Assembly (NCBI GenBank): GCA_040376995.1
Contig: JBEIPP010000185.1
Span: 1-5,783 of the forward strand
From: UBA4416 sp040376995
GTDB taxonomy: Bacteria; Bacteroidota; Bacteroidia; B-17B0; Aurantibacillaceae
Length of the DNA stretch: 5,783 bases
Direction: 5' to 3'
The notes under the pieces were generated by a model. The model saw nothing but the letters and a program-made list of their open reading frames with translations. It searched no databases and was not told the origin of the DNA. The stretch's first letter is position 1. The number at the start of each line of letters is the position of its first letter. The position numbers and the translations under genes were made by a program. Positions 1-5,756 of the stretch are shown in pieces.

Positions 1-83
1 ACCTCTGATAAATGAATAGTTAATTGAGCATTTTTAATACTCAAATAAGATGGATTACCGAAGTAGAGTGTGCGTTTTATCAT
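1..83 (-). CDS. cas1: Cas1, CRISPR adaptation integrase, N-terminal fragment (runs off the window)
   Basis: Only the first 27 codons are visible, starting at the ATG read from 83-81. The translation begins MIKRTLYFGNPSYLSIKN and continues AQLTIHLSE, which I recognise as the N-terminal beta-sandwich of type II Cas1 proteins (family pattern: M-x-K-R-x-x-Y-x-G-N-P-x-Y-L-S). Cas1 works with Cas2 as the integrase that inserts new spacers into the CRISPR array; its catalytic C-terminal half lies outside the window. It follows cas9 on the same strand, as expected for type II-C. The original gap to the cas9 stop was probably 9 bases, but it is now 121 bases because of an insertion with a duplication of the start region. 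The start is preceded by an A/T-rich leader without a Shine-Dalgarno motif. The alternative start at 195-193 leads only to a 20-codon dead end. Confidence 0.85.
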   Translation of the reverse strand, partial: MIKRTLYFGNPSYLSIKNAQLTIHLSE

Positions 84-88
84 TTTAT
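42..88 (-). repeat. 47-bp direct repeat, copy A (contains the functional cas1 start)
   Basis: These 47 bases match 154-200 at 45 of 47 positions, in the same orientation. Read on the minus strand, the copy contains a few leader bases, the cas1 start codon and the first 14 cas1 codons. It continues directly into the rest of cas1, so it is the copy in use. The two differences from copy B fall at third codon positions (Arg4 CGC/CGA and Gly9 GGT/GGA) and are synonymous. The repeat is host sequence duplicated on either side of the 89-153 insert, not a CRISPR repeat. Confidence 0.95.
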
Positions 89-153
89 TTAAAATTTAAA
101 ATAATTTTTAAGATTGCTAACCCTTCAAGGGTTCAAAACCCTTGAAGGGTTGA
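89..153. mobile_element. Putative palindromic insertion element, left copy (65 bp)
   Basis: These 65 bases separate the two copies of the 47-bp direct repeat. They consist of an A/T-only or nearly A/T stretch (89-115), the bases GCT (116-118 includes the G and C), a perfect long hairpin (119-151) and the bases GA. The second insert at 5592-5664 has the same order and plus-strand orientation. Its AT-rich part matches 90-118 at 18 of 29 positions without gaps, only modest for such AT-rich DNA. No open reading frame for a transposase is present, so if mobile it must be moved by something elsewhere. Calling it a mobile element is an inference from the structure and the flanking duplication. Confidence 0.6.
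119..151. repeat. Perfect 15-bp inverted repeat (hairpin), left copy
   Basis: The unit AACCCTTCAAGGGTT (119-133) is followed by CAA (134-136) and then by its exact reverse complement (137-151), giving a 15-bp stem with a 3-base loop. Each arm is itself nearly palindromic (AACCCTT, C, AAGGGTT). The same arms occur at 5621-5653 with loop TTA, so arms are conserved while loops differ. It could act as a transcription terminator, an RNA-stabilising hairpin or the recognition part of a mobile element. There is no strong T-run directly after it on the minus strand, so I do not call it a terminator. Confidence 0.95.
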
Positions 154-195
154 CAAATAAGATGGATTTCCGAAGTAGAGTGTTCGTTTTATCAT
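133..195 (-). pseudogene. Truncated cas1 start: 20-codon open frame ending inside the palindrome
   Basis: The ATG at 195-193, nine bases after the cas9 stop, is the probable original cas1 start position. The frame reads MIKRTLYFGNPSYL, identical to the first 14 residues of Cas1, then crosses into the insert as STLQGF and stops at TGA (135-133), in the loop region of the hairpin. It is a remnant left when the insert entered cas1 codon 14/15. Since it retains the native start context, ribosomes may still translate it as a short leader upstream of the working cas1. Whether it has any function is unknown. Confidence 0.75.
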
Positions 196-200
196 TTTAT
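154..200 (-). repeat. 47-bp direct repeat, copy B (remnant next to cas9)
   Basis: This is the partner of 42-88, with 45 of 47 identical bases and the same orientation. It joins directly to the cas9 end and on its other side meets the insert at 153/154. That placement suggests that the insert entered at the TTG/AGT codon boundary of cas1 and that the 47 bases upstream were duplicated so that the gene was rebuilt on the far side. Confidence 0.95.
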
Positions 201-204
201 GCTT

Positions 205-3200
205 TTAATATTCACCAACTGAAACAATTTGACCAATATGATTAATTCTAATTTTTAAAATATCTTTTATTGGAGGCAAACTTCTAATACTTATATATGA
301 AATATCTTTTAATTCTTTTCTTTCTTGTACGTCAGTCTCCAAATGGTGTCTGAACATATAGTTTTTAGTTGCTAATTTTTGAACCCTGTATAAATTCGAG
401 CTTATTAAATGATAATTTTCTGGTTTTAATAAGTCTACTTCATTTGGTTTAAAACCTGTTTGTTCATTAGGGAATACAAAATATTCATTTTGTTTCATGC
501 TAAATAAAAATTGCCAACCCTCTTTTTCTTTGTAGCTTTTATCAATAATTGGTAAACCAAGGTTAACACGAGTTGTGGCTTCAAAAAATGAAATCACATT
601 TTCTTGTAAATCTCCATATTCATCTTTGTAAACAGCCACATGATGGTTATTGCCAGTATTAACAAAATCAACAGGTATAGTATTACCATTTTTGTCTAAT
701 ATTAAATTGCCTTCTTTGTCTTTTTTAGAATGTAAAGATTGGGCATTGTTAATCCCTGTAATAGCAACTCGTTTAATTGAAATGCCTTTTTCTTTATTTA
801 GCCAAATAGGATTTTCATCTAAATTTATAAATGCCTTTTTACTGTCGCCGCCAAATTCTTTTAACCTGTTTTCTAAAACAATTTTTATTTGTGGGTCAAC
901 TACTTTGTCTATTTTTAAATCAGGAGTAATATCCTTTCTAATCGTATAAAGTGTTTCAAGACTTACTGTTTTTACTTTTAGTGGTATTTTGTAAGTTTGC
1001 AATTCATCAAAGTATAAAGGATTTTTATCTAAACTATTTTTACCGGTAAACGCTTTTTTAGGGTCATTATCAAACTCTTTTAATCGTTTTAATAAGGCTT
1101 CTCTACATTTTTTACTTGCTACTGCTTTAATTAATTCTTCATTAAAGTTAGCACCTACTTTTTCCTCTTTGGTTACATATTTCTTTATACTTCCGTAAAC
1201 AGTTTCTAAATGTAATTGTCCACGTGGCGTTAATTGTTTCTTTTTATTTAAACCGCCTTGTTTTTTAGTGGTGTTTATATTAATGGTAGTAACCTTGTTT
1301 TTCGCCTTAATAGAAACTAGAGTATTTTCTAGGTGTTTTTTTGCTTCTAATCTAAAATCGGCTAAAGCAATAGGAGGTTTAAATCTTAATTTATTTCTAT
1401 CATCACGATACAATTCTTTGGTTTCAATTCCATAAATACTACTCGATTTATCACTTCTAGCATTTAAGTTGTTCAGGTATTGAATGTGGCTGCGTTTTGT
1501 GAAAGCAATAGTTAAAGCGTCCATTGCATGATGACGATGATCATTTCGTTTAGTCCAGTCTTTAATTCGTTTTATTTTGTGCCCTTCTCTATTTTCAATA
1601 ACTTCTGTTAATCCTAACTTGTTATATTTATCCCAATTCAGTTCTTGCATCACATCAATTAGCTGCCAATCTTCACGTAATCTGTCGGTTACCATTCCGC
1701 TAGTTGAGATAACATCTTTTACTAATTCTTCTAAAATAGATTTTGCTTTTTTAGCAATGTATTGCGTGTCTCTTAAATCGCGGGCAATAAAATTATCAGG
1801 AATATCTTTTCCTGTCATTTTTAATTTATTGTATTTAGTTTTTGAAATTTTACCAGCTTTATATAAATCTTCAATTCTTTTTAAGAAGTCGACTAAAGCT
1901 TTTTCATCATTTTTTTGTTTTACATAATCATAAGCAGTTTCATTTCCCTTTTCAATATTAACACTTCTACTTTCAAGCGTTTTATTTGAAAAAGAATCAT
2001 CAAATAAACGAGATTGTGGAATAATATGTTCAATATCAAACTCTTTACTAAACAATTTATGTGGTTCAATGTAAGTATTAGAGTATAAAGTATGAAAGCC
2101 AGTATGTTCTAATTCTAAATACAATTTATAACGAATAATATCATTACGACTAATATGGTTTAAGCCAAATTCTTTTTGTAAAATAGCTCTGTATTTTTCA
2201 TGTTCAAGTGTGTTTTTAGCAACTACACTAGTTAGTTCTTCGCGTTCTTTTGCACTCTTTTTTAATTCGCGCGCCAATTCAATTCTAATTTCATCAGGCT
2301 TTCCGTATGTATCAATGGCAGTATTAACTACATTAATCATTTGGTTTAATATTTTTTCAACCACAGGATTACGTAGACTGTTTTTAGGCAAAATATCAAG
2401 TTTGTTTTTTAAAATCTTTTTTTCTTTTTCATCTTTTGTTAAAGAATTTTTAGAATGCTTATAACCTGCATGAGTGCACGCAACACTAAACTCGTTTCCT
2501 TCTTTTAAATGCGGTAATATTTTTCGGATAGCTTTAGTGCTTAAACTGCCATAGTCAGGCTGAAAACTTACATTAGCTAAAATGCTTGCATATTCTTTTT
2601 CAAAACCATAATTAGTAATTATTTTTTCAATTAAATTACCAATTCCTGTTGCTGTATTATCTCCTTCAAAAGAATAAAGTAAATGCCATAACTGATAGGC
2701 AGATTGTTTTTCAAAAGCATCCCCTTCTAAATTCGTATCAAAATATATAATAGAAGTGTTATAACCTAATCCTTCAAAGACTGATGCAGTTATTTCAAGC
2801 ACTTTATCTGCATTCAATTTACTAAAATCATATTCACCATGCCCACTTAATTCAATAACACTCTGATACGCTCTGAATAGTGATGCATTGGTTCTATTTC
2901 CTTCTAAATCTTTAAAATTAAAATCTAAGTCCTTATGATTTTCAAATAAAAGTTTTAGAGCATCACCTTTTGAAAGTTTATTTTTTATGTTTAATTCTTT
3001 AAACAATATTTCTTTTTCTTCTTGAACTAGCTCTCTCTTAGCACCGTTAGCTTTTTCTATTAATTGTATATTGTTTAAAATTTGCCAAATTTTAAATTCT
3101 TGAAATAGCGGAGATGATTTAGGGCAAACTTTATTTCCAATGGTTTTAATTTTTTTCTTTCCATCAATTGTAACTTCAATTTGTCTGTTTTCAAATTCAC

Positions 3201-4347
3201 AAATACTCACTAATCCTTTTTGGCTTTTTAATCTTCTTTGATAAAATATAATTACATCACGTATTTCAGATTTTAAGTCATCAGTTAGCGACTTATGAAA
3301 TTTAGCCTGTACTTCCCAAATCGTATTAAATTCATCTAAATAATCTTGTCGGTAGAATACTTGATTTTTTAATTTTGTATGTGGATTTTCTTCCAATTGC
3401 CTCATTAGGTATTGACCTACAGTTTCTTTATTAAAGTATAGTTCTTTGCTTCTGTCGCTAATAGAGCCTAAATATCCACTAGAACTATTTATTTGCATAT
3501 TTATTTGTTGTATAACAACAACAAATTGTTCCAAATCTAATTTTTCAGATAAGCCTTTTACTCTCCAATTGTAGTTTTCAATTTTTTGCTCCGAGGCTTT
3601 CCCTTGTCTTTTGGTACCAACTAATTCAAATCCTTTTTCTTTAAAAGTTTTAGCACAAATTGCCCAAACAGCATCTCGTTTTTTGTTTCGTAATTCTTCT
3701 TTTAGTTCAAGAGAAAGAACATTTGAATGAAATGATAATTGTTTGTCAAAAATATTTTCAAATTCGGCTTGTAAATCAGAGCGGTAAAAATCAGGGACAT
3801 ATTTCTTATCCTCCTTTAATAAATCAAGTACAAATTGCCCTGGAGTTATTTTTTCATTGTATAGCCTTTTGGCGATTTCCATTCCATCAATCAGTTGCCC
3901 TTCGTCTTGAGAGTTGGCTTTGCGACTACTTTTGTAACCGCGTTTTTTATTTATCATTAATAAAACTCGCGCAAATTCTTCAAAGGATATTTGTTCATTA
4001 GCCGCCTTTGCTCTTAAACGATAGGTTTCAAAAGTTGATTTATTCCCATTTTCAGATAATAATGTGCCATCATTTATAAATCCTTTTTCTTTAAGGATTT
4101 CAATTAAATTCTCCTTTCTTAATTTAAAACGTTGCAAATTTCTGCGCATACTTCGTTTTAATGTTCTATCGGCATTAGTAGTTATACTTTTACCTTTTTC
4201 GAAATTCTGTTGCTCATCAACCGTTAATGGATTTACTCGAACGCCTAATTTTACAATTTCAGATTTTTCTTTCTCATTTTCAGCTTCTTTTACATAAGCC
4301 CACCCAATTGATGTTGTACCTAAATCCAATCCTAAAATTTTTTTCAT
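205..4347 (-). CDS. cas9: Cas9, RNA-guided DNA endonuclease, type II-C-like (1380 aa)
   Basis: Intact Cas9, which cuts both strands of DNA matched by a crRNA:tracrRNA guide. RuvC-I is at the N-terminus (GLDLGTTSIGWA, catalytic D8), followed by an arginine-rich bridge helix at about 60-80 (RTLKRSMRRNLQRFKLRK). The recognition lobe spans roughly 85-660. RuvC-II has IRIELAREL with E690. The HNH domain has DIEHIIPQS with H774, and N797 lines up with the metal-binding Asn of SpCas9. RuvC-III has HRHHAMDAL with H940 and D943. The C-terminal PAM-interacting part, about 1000-1380, includes TPRGQLHLETVYGSI. All catalytic residues are present, so it should be active. The length suits the long II-C proteins of Bacteroidota. 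The start is the only ATG giving the full RuvC-I strand; its leader is A/T-rich with no Shine-Dalgarno motif. Subtype II-C is supported by cas1 following directly, but absence of csn2 or cas4 cannot be checked here. The PAM cannot be read from the sequence. Confidence 0.98.
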   Translation of the reverse strand: MKKILGLDLGTTSIGWAYVKEAENEKEKSEIVKLGVRVNPLTVDEQQNFEKGKSITTNADRTLKRSMRRNLQRFKLRKENLIEILKEKGFINDGTLLSENGNKSTFETYRLRAKAANEQISFEEFARVLLMINKKRGYKSSRKANSQDEGQLIDGMEIAKRLYNEKITPGQFVLDLLKEDKKYVPDFYRSDLQAEFENIFDKQLSFHSNVLSLELKEELRNKKRDAVWAICAKTFKEKGFELVGTKRQGKASEQKIENYNWRVKGLSEKLDLEQFVVVIQQINMQINSSSGYLGSISDRSKELYFNKETVGQYLMRQLEENPHTKLKNQVFYRQDYLDEFNTIWEVQAKFHKSLTDDLKSEIRDVIIFYQRRLKSQKGLVSICEFENRQIEVTIDGKKKIKTIGNKVCPKSSPLFQEFKIWQILNNIQLIEKANGAKRELVQEEKEILFKELNIKNKLSKGDALKLLFENHKDLDFNFKDLEGNRTNASLFRAYQSVIELSGHGEYDFSKLNADKVLEITASVFEGLGYNTSIIYFDTNLEGDAFEKQSAYQLWHLLYSFEGDNTATGIGNLIEKIITNYGFEKEYASILANVSFQPDYGSLSTKAIRKILPHLKEGNEFSVACTHAGYKHSKNSLTKDEKEKKILKNKLDILPKNSLRNPVVEKILNQMINVVNTAIDTYGKPDEIRIELARELKKSAKEREELTSVVAKNTLEHEKYRAILQKEFGLNHISRNDIIRYKLYLELEHTGFHTLYSNTYIEPHKLFSKEFDIEHIIPQSRLFDDSFSNKTLESRSVNIEKGNETAYDYVKQKNDEKALVDFLKRIEDLYKAGKISKTKYNKLKMTGKDIPDNFIARDLRDTQYIAKKAKSILEELVKDVISTSGMVTDRLREDWQLIDVMQELNWDKYNKLGLTEVIENREGHKIKRIKDWTKRNDHRHHAMDALTIAFTKRSHIQYLNNLNARSDKSSSIYGIETKELYRDDRNKLRFKPPIALADFRLEAKKHLENTLVSIKAKNKVTTININTTKKQGGLNKKKQLTPRGQLHLETVYGSIKKYVTKEEKVGANFNEELIKAVASKKCREALLKRLKEFDNDPKKAFTGKNSLDKNPLYFDELQTYKIPLKVKTVSLETLYTIRKDITPDLKIDKVVDPQIKIVLENRLKEFGGDSKKAFINLDENPIWLNKEKGISIKRVAITGINNAQSLHSKKDKEGNLILDKNGNTIPVDFVNTGNNHHVAVYKDEYGDLQENVISFFEATTRVNLGLPIIDKSYKEKEGWQFLFSMKQNEYFVFPNEQTGFKPNEVDLLKPENYHLISSNLYRVQKLATKNYMFRHHLETDVQERKELKDISYISIRSLPPIKDILKIRINHIGQIVSVGEY

Positions 4348-4360
4348 ATTTATTTTTTTA

Positions 4361-4366
4361 TATAAT
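4361..4366 (+). promoter_or_regulatory. Possible -10 element for the tracrRNA
   Basis: TATAAT lies on the plus strand about 7 bases before the likely tracrRNA start near 4371-4374. The surroundings are so A/T-rich that such a match can arise by chance, and I see no clear TTTG-type -33 element of the Bacteroidota consensus. No convincing cas9 promoter is visible on the minus strand of this gap either; cas9 may be read through from the WYL gene. Confidence 0.3.
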
Positions 4367-4370
4367 TATT

Positions 4371-4468
4371 ATGTTGTAGTATTGTATCACATTTTGAAGC
4401 AAATCACAATAAGGATTATTCCGTTGTGAAAACATCTAAAGCGGGAGGCAACTCTCGCTTTCTTTTTT
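4371..4468 (+). ncRNA. tracrRNA (trans-activating CRISPR RNA)
   Basis: The gap between cas9 and the WYL gene holds a tracrRNA on the strand opposite to cas9. The anti-repeat lies at about 4373-4410; its core GAAGCAAATCACAAT (4396-4410) is the complement of Bacteroidota II-C repeats beginning GTTGTGATTTGC. Next comes the AAGGATTATTCC nexus-like segment (4411-4422), with GGA/TCC pairing, then GTTGTGAAAACATC and a terminator hairpin ending in T6. The order of anti-repeat, AAGG-nexus, linker and GC-rich terminator agrees with known II-C tracrRNAs. The RNA pairs with the repeat part of pre-crRNA, is cut by RNase III and then binds Cas9. The 5' end is approximate. The array it serves is not in the window. 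Confidence 0.88.
4438..4468 (+). terminator. Rho-independent terminator of the tracrRNA
   Basis: The arms AAAGCGGGAG (4438-4447) and CTCTCGCTTT (4452-4461) form a 10-bp stem with one G-U wobble (4444/4455) and a GCAA tetraloop of the stable GNRA class, followed by C and six T. On the minus strand the wobble becomes an A-C mismatch, which argues for plus-strand transcription. The T-run ends two bases before the WYL stop codon, so the tracrRNA and the WYL gene are convergent. Confidence 0.9.
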
Positions 4469-4470
4469 AC

Positions 4471-5415
4471 TCAATTTTTGCTTTTGTTTCGTGATGTTTT
4501 ATTAGTATGTATGTTTAGTGTATTGTTTAATAGTTTTTTGGTAATATCTTTTAAATGTGCTTTAAACTCTATGTTCCCCAGCACTTCAACATCATCAATT
4601 AAACCTATTACAAAACGAGTTATTGGTTTAAAATCGTTTACCGTTATGTTTAATAAATAGGTGTTATTGCTTTTGGGTTCGGCTTTTAAAAATGGTATTG
4701 CCATTGGGTATTCTTCTTTTAAAATAACGTAGGCGCGCAAGTTTAATCGTAATTGTACCTTATAGCAATTTGTTGTTGCGCCAAAGCCAAATGCATCGGG
4801 GGTGTTGTAATTATGATGTTGTTTAAATTCAATAGGTTTAGTAGTTATTTTAACATCAGCTATACGCTCAATATTAAAATATTTATTTTCGCCGCTTTCA
4901 ATTTCGTATGCTGCCAGTGCAGTGTAATTATCTGTAAATTTTATAGGTTCAACCAATCTATCTTTAATAGTTTGGGTATTAGCTGAGTGATACTTTTTTA
5001 AAATCACTTGTTTATTGGTAAGTATGGCCTTACTTAAGGTTTCAATAATTTTACCTAAATGAACTTTCAATAAATTGGTACCACTAATAGCAATGTTGTT
5101 ATTAAGGTATATTTTTTTAAGTATAGATTCTTTCAACTTATTATGTTTGGCGCTGCTTTGCAATAATTGATTTAATAAATTAGCTTCTTGCTCTGTAAAA
5201 CTAACCGCATTACTGCTATTGTTTACAATAAAGTATTTATTAAAAGGGTCTTTTTGTAAATCAAAACCTAACTGTTTTATTAAATCTAAATATCGGTAAG
5301 TTGTTCTTTCGGTAGTATTTAAAAGGGTTGCTAAATGACGTATTGTTTTTGCGGGTGATTTTTGTAAAATAGCAATGAGTTGTAATACTCTAAATATTCT
5401 ATTTTGATTATGCAT
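4471..5415 (-). CDS. WYL-domain transcriptional regulator (HTH-WYL-WCX), candidate regulator of the CRISPR locus
   Basis: A 314-residue protein of the DeoR/YafY-like WYL regulator family. Residues 5-60 form a winged helix-turn-helix (RIFRVLQLIAIL, then TTERTTYRYLDLIKQLGF containing the recognition helix). Residues about 125-195 form the WYL domain, ending NKYFNIERIADVKIT, where R184 is the conserved arginine of the F-x-[LI]-[DE]-R-I motif. The namesake Trp-Tyr-Leu triplet appears as T165-A166-L167 in YTALAAYE, so two of three positions are altered. Residues 215-297 match the C-terminal WCX extension. Family members bind DNA and sense ligands such as nucleic acids or nucleotides; BrxR and CapW, with the same layout, control phage-defence islands. 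It lies on the cas9 strand, 123 bases upstream. A role in controlling cas9 is inferred from position only. The ATG at 5415 gives the complete HTH and is preceded by a weak AAGG two bases away. Confidence 0.88.
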   Translation of the reverse strand: MHNQNRIFRVLQLIAILQKSPAKTIRHLATLLNTTERTTYRYLDLIKQLGFDLQKDPFNKYFIVNNSSNAVSFTEQEANLLNQLLQSSAKHNKLKESILKKIYLNNNIAISGTNLLKVHLGKIIETLSKAILTNKQVILKKYHSANTQTIKDRLVEPIKFTDNYTALAAYEIESGENKYFNIERIADVKITTKPIEFKQHHNYNTPDAFGFGATTNCYKVQLRLNLRAYVILKEEYPMAIPFLKAEPKSNNTYLLNITVNDFKPITRFVIGLIDDVEVLGNIEFKAHLKDITKKLLNNTLNIHTNKTSRNKSKN

Positions 5416-5500
5416 AGCCTTGTTTTAGCATAACAAATAAGCCAATTATAATTTACAATAGCAATTGATTGTCTCTATTTGTCAAAAACTTTATGCGTTT
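5416..5500 (-). promoter_or_regulatory. Upstream region of the WYL gene with candidate operator dyads
   Basis: This stretch contains no gene and should hold the WYL promoter. Two short dyads are visible: ACAAT and ATTGT separated by 8 bases (5455-5472), and AAAAACT and AGTTTTT separated by 10 bases (5484-5507, the second arm entering the direct repeat). WYL regulators often bind imperfect inverted repeats in their own promoters, so either could be an operator, but arms this short in AT-rich DNA are weak evidence. No clear TAnnTTTG -7 box was found; TTATTTG on the minus strand near 5434-5440 is a partial match. Confidence 0.25.
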
Positions 5501-5591
5501 AGTTTTTAATTAAACAAATACTACCCAAAAACAATTATGTTACATAATGATTTTGTTTTATGTAGAAAAAACAGTACAGCGGTTTACTCTT
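5501..5591 (-). repeat. Direct repeat around the right insert, copy C (91 bp)
   Basis: This copy aligns with 5665-5756 in the same orientation, with 87 of 93 alignment columns identical (three substitutions, a two-T gap and a one-A gap). Read on the minus strand it carries a duplicate of the last GAG codon, the TAA stop and the 3' flank of the gene that ends at 5749. It also contains the dyad ATTATGT, T, ACATAAT (5534-5548). It has no apparent coding role and is the copy cut off from its gene by the insert. Confidence 0.95.
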
Positions 5592-5664
5592 TAAGTTTTG
5601 AAATTGAGTTTTGTTTAGCTAACCCTTCAAGGGTTTTAAACCCTTGAAGGGTTGAACTTGAAGA
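5592..5664. mobile_element. Putative palindromic insertion element, right copy (73 bp)
   Basis: This segment separates direct repeats C and D. It has the same layout and orientation as 89-153: an AT-rich lead of 29 bases ending GCT (5592-5620), a perfect hairpin (5621-5653), then GA and a further 9 bases. No protein is encoded. The flanking duplicated sequence here is unrelated to that at the left site, so the duplications are local host DNA and the insert is the shared element. Confidence 0.6.
5621..5653. repeat. Perfect 15-bp inverted repeat (hairpin), right copy
   Basis: AACCCTTCAAGGGTT (5621-5635), loop TTA (5636-5638), then the exact reverse complement (5639-5653). The arms are identical to those at 119-151, and both copies are preceded by GCT and followed by GA. 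Only the 3-base loop differs. Exact conservation of both arms at two sites 5.5 kb apart points to a dispersed repeat family. Confidence 0.95.
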
Positions 5665-5756
5665 AGTTTTTAATTAAATAAATACTACCCACAAACAATT
5701 ATGTTGCATAATGATTTTGTTTTTTATGTAGAAAAACAGTACAGCGGTTTACTCTT
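5665..5756 (-). repeat. Direct repeat around the right insert, copy D (92 bp)
   Basis: This is the partner of 5501-5591 and is joined to the upstream gene. On the minus strand it begins within the penultimate codon, includes the final GAG codon and TAA stop of that gene, and continues through about 84 bases of 3' flanking sequence. Its dyad (5698-5712) has one changed base relative to copy C but keeps the outer six pairs. Confidence 0.95.
5693..5722 (-). terminator. Possible 3' hairpin of the upstream gene
   Basis: About 30 bases after the stop codon at 5749, AAACAATTATG (5693-5703) can pair with CATAAT plus TGTTT (5707-5712 and 5718-5722) around a 3-base loop, with a 5-base bulge. The outgoing arm is T-rich on the minus strand. 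The stem is made almost only of A-T pairs, so it is a weak candidate. A second version exists in copy C, where the dyad is perfect and followed by a run of five T on the minus strand. Confidence 0.3.

Noticed and set aside
119..151. Palindrome as a standard Rho-independent terminator of cas9
   Set aside because: The stem is strong, but no T-run follows directly on the minus strand (it is followed by AGCAATC), and the element is also found in a different context at 5621-5653. Some termination is possible but not supported.
42..200. Two 47-base direct repeats as the start of a CRISPR array
   Set aside because: Only two copies exist, 112 bases apart, and they encode the cas1 N-terminus. They also do not match the repeat predicted from the tracrRNA anti-repeat.
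650..4297. Several plus-strand open frames of 77-116 codons within the cas9 region
   Set aside because: They lie wholly inside the cas9 coding sequence on the opposite strand, and their composition (rich in Ser, Phe, Leu) is typical of the reverse complement of an AT-rich, lysine-rich gene; no family is recognisable.
4478..4986. Plus-strand frames of 60 and 77 codons opposite the WYL gene
   Set aside because: They are antisense shadows of an intact conserved protein, with no independent start signal or recognisable domain.
119..5653. The two palindromes as ends of a composite transposon carrying cas9 and the WYL gene
   Set aside because: They are in the same orientation, no transposase is present between them, and each has its own unrelated flanking duplication, which fits two separate insertions better.
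5592..5664. In-frame extension of the upstream gene through the right insert
   Set aside because: The frame is open for some distance on the minus strand, but it lies after the stop codon at 5749-5751 and has no start codon context; openness is expected by chance in so short a stretch.
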